64,000 bases of DNA from CAYNWT01 sp964485095 (GTDB lineage Bacteria > Planctomycetota > Planctomycetia > Planctomycetales > Planctomycetaceae), in assembly GCA_964485095.1 (NCBI GenBank), contig CAZAIB010000012.1, positions 1-64,000 of the forward strand, written 5' to 3'. The position numbers and the translations under genes are program-made. Under the pieces are notes generated by a model. The model had not been told where the DNA came from. It made no database searches and was given only the letters and a program-made list of their open reading frames with translations. Below, piece after piece: positions 10,605-19,376 of the stretch (position 1 is the stretch's first letter; each line of letters starts with the position of its first letter).

Positions 10605-10710
10605 TCGCTGAAGGAATACGATAATCCTGCGGACCACGTCCGCTGGGATGTCTTGACGCACAGTACAACCTGTATGAATATCCATACAGATACTTGGTGT
10701 GAGATAGTCA

Positions 10711-11520
10711 ATGGCATCCAAAGCAGAACCGGTCGTCCCTGGGCAGACAACCGAACCGTTCAGGTCGAAGAAGACAGATTGGTCGATGCTGCTTCTGGTG
10801 TTGCCAGCTATTCTCATCGTGATTGGAGGGCTGATGTATCTGAGCCCGCGGAGGTATGTCTCTACGTCTCAGATTCTTGTGCTGCACAAGCAGAGCCCAA
10901 ACCCATTCCCACCAAATGCGGCTGTCACCATCATTCCCTGGAGCCATGCAAACGAGTTGCTTTTGCTGCGTTCCGAAGAGTTGATTCGCTCTGCCATTCA
11001 GGACGGTGAACTCGACAAGCTTGCATCGTTGGGCGAAACGCCAGTAATCGCGGTCTTGAAGGGCCTCAGCGTATCCCAGATCGATCGCACAGACGTTATT
11101 CAGGTCGAATTCGTTTCACCGCGAGCCAAAGATGCACAACTGGTCGTAGCCGCTCTCACCCGTGCCTACGTCGATTATAACAAGCGGCATCACCAGGAGA
11201 TCCGCGAAGAGTACCTGGCGTTGGTGACTGGCGTCTCGAACGACCTAACATCGGACTTAAAACGTCTGGGGGCGGACTTGGCCAAAGCCGAGGCGAAGCT
11301 TCCAACACAACATGCAGAAATGCAAAGTGACCTGCCATTGGAAGTTCAATCTCTACGCAATCAGATCAAGAGAACACAAACGATGTACGCTGCGATATCT
11401 CGACGCTTGGAACACGATGCCTTCGACGAGCCCCGGGTCACAGTCATTGCTCCAGCATCGGTCGGCACCAGAGTGAAGACTCCGTTTAGCGAAGCGTTTG
11501 GCTTACTGTCCGGTGAGTAA
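10711..11520 (+). CDS. Wzz-like chain-length determinant protein, C-terminally short
   Basis: A 269-residue protein with one N-terminal membrane helix (about residues 24-44) followed by RRYVSTSQILVLHKQS, the typical start of a Wzz/polysaccharide co-polymerase periplasmic domain (YxSxAxI/Lxv). Helical, coiled-coil-prone sequence follows, including LKRLGADLAKAEAKL and VQSLRNQIKRTQ. Known Wzz/PCP proteins end with a Pro-rich segment and a second membrane helix. Here the sequence reaches VTVIAPASVGTRVKTP, which looks like that Pro-rich segment, and stops about 15 residues later without the helix. It is therefore a shortened member or has lost its end. Polysaccharide export is the expected role, but no glycosyltransferases lie nearby. 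Confidence 0.6.
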   Translation: MASKAEPVVPGQTTEPFRSKKTDWSMLLLVLPAILIVIGGLMYLSPRRYVSTSQILVLHKQSPNPFPPNAAVTIIPWSHANELLLLRSEELIRSAIQDGELDKLASLGETPVIAVLKGLSVSQIDRTDVIQVEFVSPRAKDAQLVVAALTRAYVDYNKRHHQEIREEYLALVTGVSNDLTSDLKRLGADLAKAEAKLPTQHAEMQSDLPLEVQSLRNQIKRTQTMYAAISRRLEHDAFDEPRVTVIAPASVGTRVKTPFSEAFGLLSGE

Positions 11521-11959
11521 AAGCGAGGTCCCCAAAAGGGTTCCGTCGAAGTCAATCGGTCGTTTGCGTTCTTGAACCGTTTTGATCGCATTTTCACGCT
11601 CACCCCAATGACGAACGTTGACAACCGGTGCAGCCGGTACGATCGCTCAAGGATGATGTTTTTAGACATCACTGGATGTTGCTTTTTTCCGACATCACAC
11701 CCTTTTGGTGTTAAGTTAATTCTAGAGCAGGTGACTCCTTTCCCCTGGAGTGCACTGTCACAGAAGCATGGACCAGCCCCGCGGGATGCGGGGCTGAGCT
11801 CCTGTGGCTTAGTGCCCGGTTCTCCCGACGTTCCCAAACCGCTATCGGTGCGCGCTGTTGATCGTGACGTTTGTCGCGAACAATCGGTTCGTTCTCTGCG
11901 ATGAAGGTACGTCGCGAACCTCGCCAGCTGATCATGTTCTTCTGGTGTGGTTCTCAACA
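11521..11959. other. intergenic region with hairpins before ftsK
   Basis: No gene is supported here. Hairpin-forming elements are visible: GATGTTTTTAGACATC around 11653-11668, and an 8-bp stem at 11775-11782/11788-11795 with a five-base loop, GC-rich but without a T tract. This interval should contain the ftsK promoter and possibly the 3' end signals of the Wzz-like gene. Confidence 0.4.
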
Positions 11960-14398
11960 ATGCTCGATTTTCATCGACTTAAGAATGACGTAATAGCGCT
12001 AGTGCTTCTTGCACTCGCGTTGTTCGTTGGACTAAGTCTGGCGAGCTTTGATCCCGCTGATCCGCCTTCCACTCAGGTTTTACCACTTCGTGTAACACCC
12101 ATTAATCTGTGTGGAACGGCGGGAGCGGTGGTCGCTATGAAGATGCGAAGCATGCTCGGCATTGGTGCCTGGTTCGCTCTGTTAACGCTCATCGCATACG
12201 ACATGCGACTGTTCTCTCGCGATAGGAATCAGCGACACGCCTGGGCAGCGTTTGGTTCTGCTTTGGCGATTCTCGCTTTCTCCACAGTGGTTCAGATTGC
12301 CAACCCGGCGCTTCCTGGAGCTCCCGAAGCTGGCAGCGGGGGCTACGTTGGTGCCATGGCTGGACTGACACTCACACAGCACCTCGCCCTTCCTGGCGTG
12401 ATTCTGTTGTTGGTTGCAATGCTGGTCGCTGGCATCATGCTTTCTCCCACGTCCCAGCTTGTGACAAGCGGCGGACGATTCCTGACTTCACCGTTGATGG
12501 TCGCCGGCGCGACGCTGGTCGCAGCCAAACGCTCGTTCGGAAACATCCTCAGCCCGGCTACAGCCGATCCTGAAGTTGACGAAGAGGATGAAGACGACGA
12601 CGACGAATATGAAGAAGGCGACGAAGAAGACTCAGACGCGGACGCCGAGTACGAAGAGGATGACGCGTACGAGGAAGACGAAGAGGATGAGTACGAGGAG
12701 GAAGAAGAGCCGGAACCAGAGCCCGTCGTTAAGAAGAAAAAGAAGTTCAAAGTAAATCCACCGGCTGGCCTGGCGACAAAAAAAAAGAAGCGATTGCTCC
12801 CGCTGCCTAAGCTGAGACAAGAGCCAGCTCCGGCCCCGGTGAATTCCGACTACGAGCTCCCGAGCCTCGATATCCTCGACGAATCGGAAGACTTCCCGTA
12901 CGAGATGCTCGCAAAGAAGGCTCAGAAGTCTGCAGCAACGCTGGAACGGGCGTTCAAAGAGTTCAAGCTAAACGTGAAGGTTGTGGCCATCGATACTGGC
13001 CCGGTCATCACGCAGTTCGAACTGGAACTGGAACCCGGTCTGCGTCTGAACAAGATCACGGCTCTGGCCGATGATCTGGCCATCGCGTTGCGCGTGCCTT
13101 CGGTTCGTGTTGTGGCCCCGATCCCGGGCAAGAACACAGTTGGTGTCGAAGTACCCAACGACAAACAGATCATGGTTCGGCTGCGAGAGCTCATTGAGAT
13201 CTCTGGCGAGCAGACTGAGAAAATGGCTTTGCCGCTGTACCTGGGCAAAGACGTTGGCGGTCAACCTATGGTCGAAGACATGGCCAAGATGCCGCACCTT
13301 CTGATTGCTGGCCGAACCGGTACAGGCAAGTCGGTGTGTCTTAACACGCTCATCCTGTCGATGCTGATGACGCGTACGCCGGAAGAAGTCAAGATGCTGA
13401 TGATCGACCCGAAGATGGTCGAACTGAATCCGTACAAAAGTGTTCCGCACCTCATGCACCCGGTCATCACCGACATGAAGAAAGCGGAAGCGGTTCTCGC
13501 ATGGGCCGTGGACAAGATGGAAGAACGCTACGACCTGCTCGCTCGAGCCGGCGTGCGTCACTTGCGCAGTTACAACAAGCTTGGTCGAGAAGAAATCTTC
13601 GAACGTCTTGGCGTCAACGGCCTGACCGAAGGCCGCGACGAGATTCCGACCAAGATGCCGTACATCGTCATCATCGCTGATGAGATGGCCGACATGATTA
13701 TGACCTGCGGCAAGGAAGTCGAACGCCATATCGCTCGACTGGCCGGTAAGGCACGAGCGGTCGGAATCCACCTGGTTCTGGCGACTCAGAAGCCGACCAT
13801 CGATGTTGTGACAGGCTTGATCAAGTCGAACCTCCCGGCACGTATTTCGTTCCAGGTGGCATCGATGAACGACAGCCGTGTGGTTCTGGACGAAAACGGA
13901 GCTGAGAAGTTGCTTGGTTGTGGAGACATGCTGTTCCTCGCACCTGGAACCAGCAACGTATCACGAGCCCAGGGAACATTCGTCAGCGACGAAGAAGTCA
14001 ACGATGTCATCGACTTCTATTCAGACTACGAAACCGAATACAGCCAGGAAATCGCTCAGCTAAGCCTCAAACAAGGCGGCGGTGCCGAAGCCGTGGCCGC
14101 ACGCAACGACGAGCACTACAACTCGGCGGTCGAGATCGTCATCCGCGAACAACGCGGTAGTGTTTCGATGATCCAAAGCAAGTTGAGCATCGGCTACGGC
14201 CGAGCTGCCAGATTGGTCGGCTGGATGGCCGAAGACGGAATCGTCGGCGATCACAACGGTTCCAACGCTCGCGAAGTCCTGTTTACGCCAGAACAGTGGG
14301 CCGAACTCAAAGGCGGCGGACAGCCGTCAGACGAGTACGGTGACTACGATGAAGAAGACGAGTACGAGGAAGAAGAATACGAAGACGAAGACGAGTAG
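11960..14398 (+). CDS. ftsK: DNA translocase FtsK
   Basis: An 812-residue FtsK/SpoIIIE-type DNA pump that moves chromosome termini through the division septum. The N-terminus has about four membrane helices (residues 12-190). A very acidic linker (about 200-250, mostly Asp/Glu/Tyr) and a Lys-rich patch follow. The alpha/beta motor starts at about 310 with FPYEMLAKKAQKSAATLE and carries Walker A (AGRTGTGKSVCLNTL), Walker B (YIVIIADEMADMIM) and LVLATQKPTIDVVTG. The C-terminal winged-helix gamma domain that reads polar sequences is intact (SVSMIQSKLSIGYGRAARLV). After it comes a second acidic tail. I chose ATG 11960 (MLDFHRLKND); a longer frame to 11858 has no family-like sequence. The acidic linker replaces the Pro/Gln-rich linker common in Proteobacteria. 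Confidence 0.95.
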   Translation: MLDFHRLKNDVIALVLLALALFVGLSLASFDPADPPSTQVLPLRVTPINLCGTAGAVVAMKMRSMLGIGAWFALLTLIAYDMRLFSRDRNQRHAWAAFGSALAILAFSTVVQIANPALPGAPEAGSGGYVGAMAGLTLTQHLALPGVILLLVAMLVAGIMLSPTSQLVTSGGRFLTSPLMVAGATLVAAKRSFGNILSPATADPEVDEEDEDDDDEYEEGDEEDSDADAEYEEDDAYEEDEEDEYEEEEEPEPEPVVKKKKKFKVNPPAGLATKKKKRLLPLPKLRQEPAPAPVNSDYELPSLDILDESEDFPYEMLAKKAQKSAATLERAFKEFKLNVKVVAIDTGPVITQFELELEPGLRLNKITALADDLAIALRVPSVRVVAPIPGKNTVGVEVPNDKQIMVRLRELIEISGEQTEKMALPLYLGKDVGGQPMVEDMAKMPHLLIAGRTGTGKSVCLNTLILSMLMTRTPEEVKMLMIDPKMVELNPYKSVPHLMHPVITDMKKAEAVLAWAVDKMEERYDLLARAGVRHLRSYNKLGREEIFERLGVNGLTEGRDEIPTKMPYIVIIADEMADMIMTCGKEVERHIARLAGKARAVGIHLVLATQKPTIDVVTGLIKSNLPARISFQVASMNDSRVVLDENGAEKLLGCGDMLFLAPGTSNVSRAQGTFVSDEEVNDVIDFYSDYETEYSQEIAQLSLKQGGGAEAVAARNDEHYNSAVEIVIREQRGSVSMIQSKLSIGYGRAARLVGWMAEDGIVGDHNGSNAREVLFTPEQWAELKGGGQPSDEYGDYDEEDEYEEEEYEDEDE

Positions 14399-14475
14399 GG
14401 CTGAAGACGTCCAACGCCACACCGGCGCATTCCGTATGGATATACAGAAAATGTATCCAGTCGGAGGAGTGCGAG

Positions 14476-14748
14476 ATGGGTCGATTTGGAATGTGTAGCG
14501 TGGCAGTCGCCCTGACTGCGGCGGCAATGTTTATTCGCAGTAGCGAACCAAACATAGCTGCAGTTGCACCAGCGGTCGCTGATCCGCCGGTTACTTCGAC
14601 TCTCATCCCGAACCTTCCCACCTGGGAACCACAACGGATGGAATTTCTGGAGCGCGCGTTAAGACGCGTTCCGTGGCTCCACGCCTGGCTTTACCCGAAT
14701 TCAACAACGTGGGCCGTGGCTCAAACGCCCATCCCAGTTTACCTGTGA
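14476..14748 (+). CDS. small exported protein, unknown
   Basis: A 90-residue protein with a hydrophobic N-terminus (MGRFGMCSVAVALTAAAMF), probably a signal peptide or anchor, followed by a Pro-rich middle and an aromatic C-terminal part (RRVPWLHAWLYPNSTTW). It is supported by a strong ribosome binding site, GGAGGAG, ending six bases before ATG. It begins 77 bases after ftsK on the same strand. I do not recognise a family. Confidence 0.55.
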   Translation: MGRFGMCSVAVALTAAAMFIRSSEPNIAAVAPAVADPPVTSTLIPNLPTWEPQRMEFLERALRRVPWLHAWLYPNSTTWAVAQTPIPVYL

Positions 14749-15002
14749 CCATCAGACAACGGACCTCGCCGGTTGGCGAACTTTGAACAGTCCAACAATC
14801 AGAAGTAGCATACCGCCACAGAAAATCACCTTCGCGCCGGCTCCCAACCAGTGTCAGAGCCGTAGGCCTGTCTCTCCGAGACAGGAGAGCATGGTGCATA
14901 GCCCCCGACCGTCGATCCCCGTGTTTCCCAGAACCAAGTCCGCCAATGCTGCGGACAACAACAGCGCACGGCAGCCAGCTTCGCTAAACCAGCTGCCAGC
15001 TC

Positions 15003-15704
15003 CTAGAACCGTCGGCGACTTCCGCCCATGAAGAACCTGGCGTAGTACAGCAGTTGAGCAATCGATCCCAGCGCGGCGATGACGTAAGTCATGGCAGCCC
15101 AGAACAACGCCTTTTTCGCTCGAGCGTGCTGTTCGCCGGGAACCAGGTTTGTGCGTTCCATCCACGCGAGCGCGCGGTTGCTGGCGTTGAACTCAACAGG
15201 CAATGTGACAACCGCAAACAGTGCGGGTAGTCCCAGTGCGGCAATGAAAGCGTACTTGAGCGGACCGAATTGCTGCATGAGCATCCCGGTTACACCGGCT
15301 CCACCCATCGCGACCAGCGGCAAAATCTTGTTGCTGATGTTTAGCAGCGGAACCAGTTTCGACCTGGCTGTCAGAAGCGGGTAACCGGTGGCGTGCTGAA
15401 CGGCATGGCCTACTTCATGAGCGGCTACGGCGGCAGCCGCAATGTTGCGTTCGTGACAAACAACTTCGCTTAGGTTGACCGTTTTGTTTGTCGGGTTGTA
15501 GTGGTCCGTGAGCTGACCGCCAGTTGCCGTGATTTGGACGTCGTGAATATCACTCTGGTCCAACATCATCGCAGCGACTTCAGCGCCGCTGTACTGAATC
15601 GGGTCGCTGGAAAACGTGACAAAACGCTTACGCATCTGAGATGCGACAGCCTGACTAATCAACGGAATACCGACCAGCAGTATCAGAAACAGAGGGTCAC
15701 CCAC
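15003..15704 (-). CDS. YugP-type membrane zinc metallopeptidase
   Basis: A 233-residue integral membrane protease of the neutral zinc metallopeptidase family (YugP/DUF2268-like 'Zn-dependent protease'). It contains the HExxH motif AAHEVGHAVQHATGYPLL at about residues 94-111, with the ligands His, Glu and His visible. It has an N-terminal membrane segment, two further helices (about 117-165) and a C-terminal helix, as in the family. The segment CHERNIAAAAVAAHEVGH is characteristic. The start is GTG at 15704, supported by AAGGTGAG six to seven bases upstream. It is monocistronic in appearance. Quality control of membrane proteins is a plausible but unproven role. Confidence 0.9.
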   Translation of the reverse strand: MGDPLFLILLVGIPLISQAVASQMRKRFVTFSSDPIQYSGAEVAAMMLDQSDIHDVQITATGGQLTDHYNPTNKTVNLSEVVCHERNIAAAAVAAHEVGHAVQHATGYPLLTARSKLVPLLNISNKILPLVAMGGAGVTGMLMQQFGPLKYAFIAALGLPALFAVVTLPVEFNASNRALAWMERTNLVPGEQHARAKKALFWAAMTYVIAALGSIAQLLYYARFFMGGSRRRF

Positions 15705-15938
15705 GACTTACTCACCTTTCATTGGCCTGTCTTTGAACGCTCGGCCCAAGGCAAGTGTAGGGCAAGTGGGGGAGTGACCGAAACGCCAACTCACCACGAC
15801 AGCGTTTTCTCGCGAAATCCCTGACAGTCAGTGGCGCGACACTTCTTAAAACTGCGTCAGGGAACGGGGTCGCCGATCCATAGGGAAGAACGAATTTAGA
15901 CTATAATTTGCGTTGTGACACCACCGACCGGCTATCGA

Positions 15939-16160
15939 TCATCGGTCGAACTGCGGTTCCTTTGGCTCAATGGGAGCATGCTCCGCCAGGGCCATGTGAA
16001 GGACGTTCCTCCAACGTGAACAAACACGGTCGCAAGCTCCGACCAGTTCGCCTCCCAGTTCGGTGATCACCGACTGGAGCGCCGGGCTCCCGGTCGCACG
16101 CATCTCTTCCAGTTGGCGTAGTCGGTCGGCTACGTCGTGGAGCACTTCGCTGTCTCTCAT
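15939..16160 (-). CDS. small helical hypothetical protein
   Basis: A 73-residue frame (MRDSEVLHDVADRLRQLEEM at the N-terminus) with amphipathic helical character and a Pro/Glu-rich end. An alternative start at 16238 would add 26 residues of less protein-like sequence. AGGG lies about nine bases before the start used. No family is recognised and there are no operonic partners, so the call is tentative. Confidence 0.4.
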   Translation of the reverse strand: MRDSEVLHDVADRLRQLEEMRATGSPALQSVITELGGELVGACDRVCSRWRNVLHMALAEHAPIEPKEPQFDR

Positions 16161-16383
16161 TTTCAGCCCTGATTCGAGGATGGCACATACACCGTCAGTC
16201 ACTCGGGGCCCAGACTGCCTGTGTGCGATTGAACACATTAGTGGCTAAAGGGTCAGGTGCCTACTCGGCTATACCGATTACAGGCCTCTCTAGCGAAAAT
16301 CGGCATAACGGCCGGTTAGCCACGGAGGCAGGGCAACCCAAGAGATCGATGTTCGCTGACCGATGACTCGCGCGGGTTCGCAC

Positions 16384-17466
16384 TCAATCCTTTGAACCGA
16401 CCAACGGCTTCAGGACTTTGTGAAACGCTTCTGCTTGCCGCATGAAACCCAGATCCGTTGGATGCGAACTATCGACGGTTCCCTCACCGTCATCGCCCAG
16501 TAAATCTTCGCCCCGGACATAGTGCAGGTTGTCGATGCCAGCCGACTTAAGTTTTTCGAACTCGGCTTTAAGCGCCTTCTGACTGCTTTGGTTCCGTCGA
16601 GCCTTGGACGTGACAAACACGGAGTCTGTGTAGTTGCGGTCCTCGACAAGGACAATCGGAACGCTGGGGCGAGCCTTCCGTAACTCTTTCACCAAACCGA
16701 AAGTCCGCTCGGTCACCTGAGCCGCACTGATGTTTGGCAGGCAATCAATGACGTAAACCGACGCGTCGATTTCGGCCATCAGTTTGCCAACTTCCGCTTC
16801 CATCCGACCATTGCCGGAGAAGCCGAGGTTCACGACAGAACAATCAAGCCAGCGGCCAAGGATCGCCGTATGAACCATGCCCGGTCGCGACGCACAGCCA
16901 CCCTGCGTAATCGATGTCCCGTAAAACACTATCGGTTTGCTCGCGCCGGCTGCTCGCGGCTTACCCGGTTCTAACTTTGCCGCAGCAGGAACACCCACCT
17001 CCACACTTGTCACTCCGTTGTACAAAGGAAAGTACAACATGTACTCACGCATTTGAGCGGACAGGCCACTAACAAGCTTCGATTGGTTGTCCTGTTTCGA
17101 TGGCCGACCGTTAGCGACCCAACGCCATTTGCCTTTCGTGTCGCGAGCATAAAGATCCAGTCCGCTCACTCCCGTTGACGGCATGTGCGGCATCTCTAGC
17201 TTGGCCGACCGCAACTTCCACCTGGCGTGAATTTCAGTCGCATCGCTTTGAAAACGAACACAAATGCCGGCCGAGTGCTGACTCAACGACCAGACTGCCG
17301 GGCGGACAGAACCTTCCGCCTTCGCGGGAAGCCGGTCAAACGGAGCTTTCGTTTCCTTCCACCCCTGCCCCTCAACGGTCAGCTTGCGAGCGTCAAGCCA
17401 TTGAACCGCCGCATCCTGGGCAACCGCAGGTGACAAGGTGATGGCAACCAAAACGAACGATCGCAT
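16384..17466 (-). CDS. secreted SGNH/GDSL-type hydrolase
   Basis: A 360-residue esterase-like enzyme with a signal peptide (MRSFVLVAITLSPAVAQD, cleavage near residue 16). An N-terminal beta-rich domain (about 20-170, with LRSAKLEMPHMPSTGVSGLD) is followed by an SGNH hydrolase domain. Block I is IVFYGTSITQGGCASRPG with the nucleophile Ser, NLGFSGNGRME supplies the Gly and Asn of blocks II-III, and DSSHPTDLGF supplies the Asp-His of block V. This two-domain layout matches planctomycete GSGNH hydrolases thought to deacylate carbohydrates. The true substrate is unknown. The gene lies between gene-poor sequence and the Nei/Fpg gene, with no obvious operon partners. Confidence 0.88.
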   Translation of the reverse strand: MRSFVLVAITLSPAVAQDAAVQWLDARKLTVEGQGWKETKAPFDRLPAKAEGSVRPAVWSLSQHSAGICVRFQSDATEIHARWKLRSAKLEMPHMPSTGVSGLDLYARDTKGKWRWVANGRPSKQDNQSKLVSGLSAQMREYMLYFPLYNGVTSVEVGVPAAAKLEPGKPRAAGASKPIVFYGTSITQGGCASRPGMVHTAILGRWLDCSVVNLGFSGNGRMEAEVGKLMAEIDASVYVIDCLPNISAAQVTERTFGLVKELRKARPSVPIVLVEDRNYTDSVFVTSKARRNQSSQKALKAEFEKLKSAGIDNLHYVRGEDLLGDDGEGTVDSSHPTDLGFMRQAEAFHKVLKPLVGSKD

Positions 17467-17569
17467 AGACGACTCCCGGAAACGTGTGTCCCATCATTGG
17501 AACCCAGACCGGGATCAAAGTCGACCCAACCAAAACCCGGCTCTCGGAAAGCCAGCTGACTGCACTTGG

Positions 17570-18355
17570 TCACTTCTGGCAAACCGGACAGGCAAACATA
17601 TTCCGATTCGCCAATTCCCACCATCGCACCTTCGCGCCGCAACGGCAGTATTCCTTTTTGTAGATCAGCAAGCGTTCGTCTCGATTCATCTTGCTGCGTG
17701 ATTTCCCGACGTCCTCAGGGTCAGCCACGATGATGCGGTTGTAGCGTTTGCCAATCTTTAGCAGCGAGACGATCGTGCTCCAAAGCTCGTCGAACTCACC
17801 ACGACTGAGAGACTTCCCCGGACGTTCTGGATTGAGATGAACCAGGTGCAGGGCTTCGGCCCGGTAAACGTTGCCAACGCCAGCGATCACAGCCTGATTC
17901 AAAAGCAGCGTTCCAATAGCCGCACGGCTGCGACTGATGCGGTTCCAAACGACTTCAGGGTCAGCATCCTTTCTCAGAGGATCCGGTCCCAGGCGATCTT
18001 CGATCGCCCTGATCTGCGCCGCTGTCACCAACTCGCAGCAGTTTGGCCCATTCAGATCGAACGCATACTTCTCACCAATGACCCGCAACCGAACTGCGCC
18101 GCGTGGTTCCGGAACCGGCAGTTTGTGACGACGAAATTTTCCGTACAACCCAAGATGAACGTGTAGCGCCTTGCCGGCCGACCAGCGATAGAACAAATGC
18201 TTACCCCACGCCTCAACCGTTTCCAGTTGTCGTCCAGTTAGCTTCTTCGCGTCCGCTGTAAAGCGTCCCTGCGGTGACGAAGCCTTTAGCGTTTGCCCGG
18301 CGAAGTCCCGGATGTGATCTGCAGCAATCCGGTGGATTGTATGTCCTTCTGGCAT
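17570..18355 (-). CDS. Nei/Fpg-family DNA glycosylase-AP lyase
   Basis: A 261-residue base-excision repair enzyme. The start is fixed at 18355 because the mature protein must begin Met-Pro-Glu: MPEGHTIHRIAADHIRD carries the catalytic N-terminal Pro and adjacent Glu. The MPEGHTxHR form is typical of the Nei2/endonuclease VIII subgroup rather than Fpg (MPELPEV). The helix-two-turn-helix segment is LLLNQAVIAGVGNVYRAEAL. The C-terminal zinc finger is complete (YCRCGAKVRWW...MFACPVCQ, four Cys). It would remove oxidised bases and cut the abasic site. It is divergently oriented from the TTG-started membrane gene at 18465, with 109 bases between the two starts. Confidence 0.94.
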   Translation of the reverse strand: MPEGHTIHRIAADHIRDFAGQTLKASSPQGRFTADAKKLTGRQLETVEAWGKHLFYRWSAGKALHVHLGLYGKFRRHKLPVPEPRGAVRLRVIGEKYAFDLNGPNCCELVTAAQIRAIEDRLGPDPLRKDADPEVVWNRISRSRAAIGTLLLNQAVIAGVGNVYRAEALHLVHLNPERPGKSLSRGEFDELWSTIVSLLKIGKRYNRIIVADPEDVGKSRSKMNRDERLLIYKKEYCRCGAKVRWWELANRNMFACPVCQK

Positions 18356-18464
18356 CGGTCGGCTCTGTGAGGATTTGAAGACAAGGCTCAAGTGGTGTCT
18401 AAGATAGCTTTGACTATACGCGGATTCCGCTAACGGCAAGCCGCCCAGCCAAGGAGACAGTCCA

Positions 18465-18908
18465 TTGCCAAAGATCATCCTGGCCGCACACGCTTTCGCA
18501 ACCCTGTCGATGGTCGGCTTAATCTGGTTCATCCAGGTCGTCCACTACCCAATGTTCGCGCTGGTGGGTGAGGACGCTTTTCAGAACTATGAAGCTGTGC
18601 ATCAGCGGCTCACCACATACGTCGTCGCGCCGTTAATGCTGGTGGAACTTGGGACAGCCGCAACACTGGTTGCAAACCGACCAGCGTACATTGGGGCTCC
18701 ATGGGCAATCGTCGGTCTTTGCCTGGTAGGCGTCATCTGGCTTTCGACCTGGTTTCTTCAGGTTCCGGCTCACAACGCTTTGCAGAGCGGATTCGACGCG
18801 GCAATCCACCACCGGCTGGTCACTACGAACTGGCTTCGCACAATCGCCTGGACACTACGTGGTCTTCTGGTTGTATGGTGGTATTCAACTCAGCCACAGG
18901 TCGGCTAA
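18465..18908 (+). CDS. four-helix membrane protein, TTG start
   Basis: A 147-residue integral membrane protein with four hydrophobic segments (about residues 4-27, 51-69, 76-97 and 122-141). The start codon is TTG at 18465, supported by an ideal AAGGAG eight bases upstream and by the absence of a better ATG. The segments WFIQVVHYPMF and VPAHNALQSGFDAAIHHRLV, with several histidines, are conserved-looking and could bind a cofactor. They recall small DUF1772-like membrane proteins, but I cannot confirm it. Its TAA stop directly abuts the ATG of the next gene, so the two are probably translationally coupled. Confidence 0.75.
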   Translation: MPKIILAAHAFATLSMVGLIWFIQVVHYPMFALVGEDAFQNYEAVHQRLTTYVVAPLMLVELGTAATLVANRPAYIGAPWAIVGLCLVGVIWLSTWFLQVPAHNALQSGFDAAIHHRLVTTNWLRTIAWTLRGLLVVWWYSTQPQVG

Positions 18909-19361
18909 ATGCAAACGATGCTCGCCGCATTAGGCATGATCCGGAGACTGACGGACGACGGAGCGATGTGGCTCGTCTACAAGCCGCAAAACAAACCGCA
19001 CCACACTCTTGTCGTTGGCGAACGACTGGAAGGTGAGAGCGGCCGAACAAGTCTGGAACGCGAAATTGCCTGGGCTCTGAAACTGGAATCCAATCGCGAC
19101 TACATCATCTCCAGCGTCGCCCGATTGAATTACGACACAGAATTCGCAAAACAGGGTGAGCAGGAAGTGACGCTGTTTTCGATCGAGTTCTACATCGTCG
19201 AACTCTACGGAAAACTGTGGCCCAACATTCTTGCGACAAATCCAGCCTGCCGCTGGGTCACAACCCAGGAACTATTGGAAGGCACCCTGGCAGACGGGAC
19301 CATTTTTGACCCAACAATCTGCACGCTGCTAAACAAGGCGGGTGTTCTGCTGGGCTGCTAA
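18909..19361 (+). CDS. hypothetical protein with Nudix-like fold features
   Basis: A 150-residue soluble protein beginning immediately after the stop of the membrane-protein gene. The layout resembles a Nudix hydrolase: an early strand (AMWLVYKPQNKPHHTLVVG), a Gly-Glu-Ser-Gly then Glu-Arg-Glu helix (LEREIAWALKLESN), and a late WVTTQELLEGTL element where Nudix proteins have the WxxxxEL motif. The canonical Nudix box GX5EX7REUXEEXGU is not intact, so catalysis by that mechanism is doubtful. It ends 15 bases before the convergent LarA-like gene. Confidence 0.65.
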   Translation: MQTMLAALGMIRRLTDDGAMWLVYKPQNKPHHTLVVGERLEGESGRTSLEREIAWALKLESNRDYIISSVARLNYDTEFAKQGEQEVTLFSIEFYIVELYGKLWPNILATNPACRWVTTQELLEGTLADGTIFDPTICTLLNKAGVLLGC

Positions 19362-19376
19362 GCCACTGGCCGGGAC

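Noticed and set aside
12968..13771. 267-codon open frame on the minus strand inside ftsK
   Set aside because: It is antisense to the conserved motor domain of FtsK, His/Arg-rich and without any family pattern; it follows from the codon bias of the real gene.
16384..17466. SGNH protein as a lipase or protease of a known pathway
   Set aside because: Motifs support only the hydrolase fold; no neighbouring genes point to a substrate.
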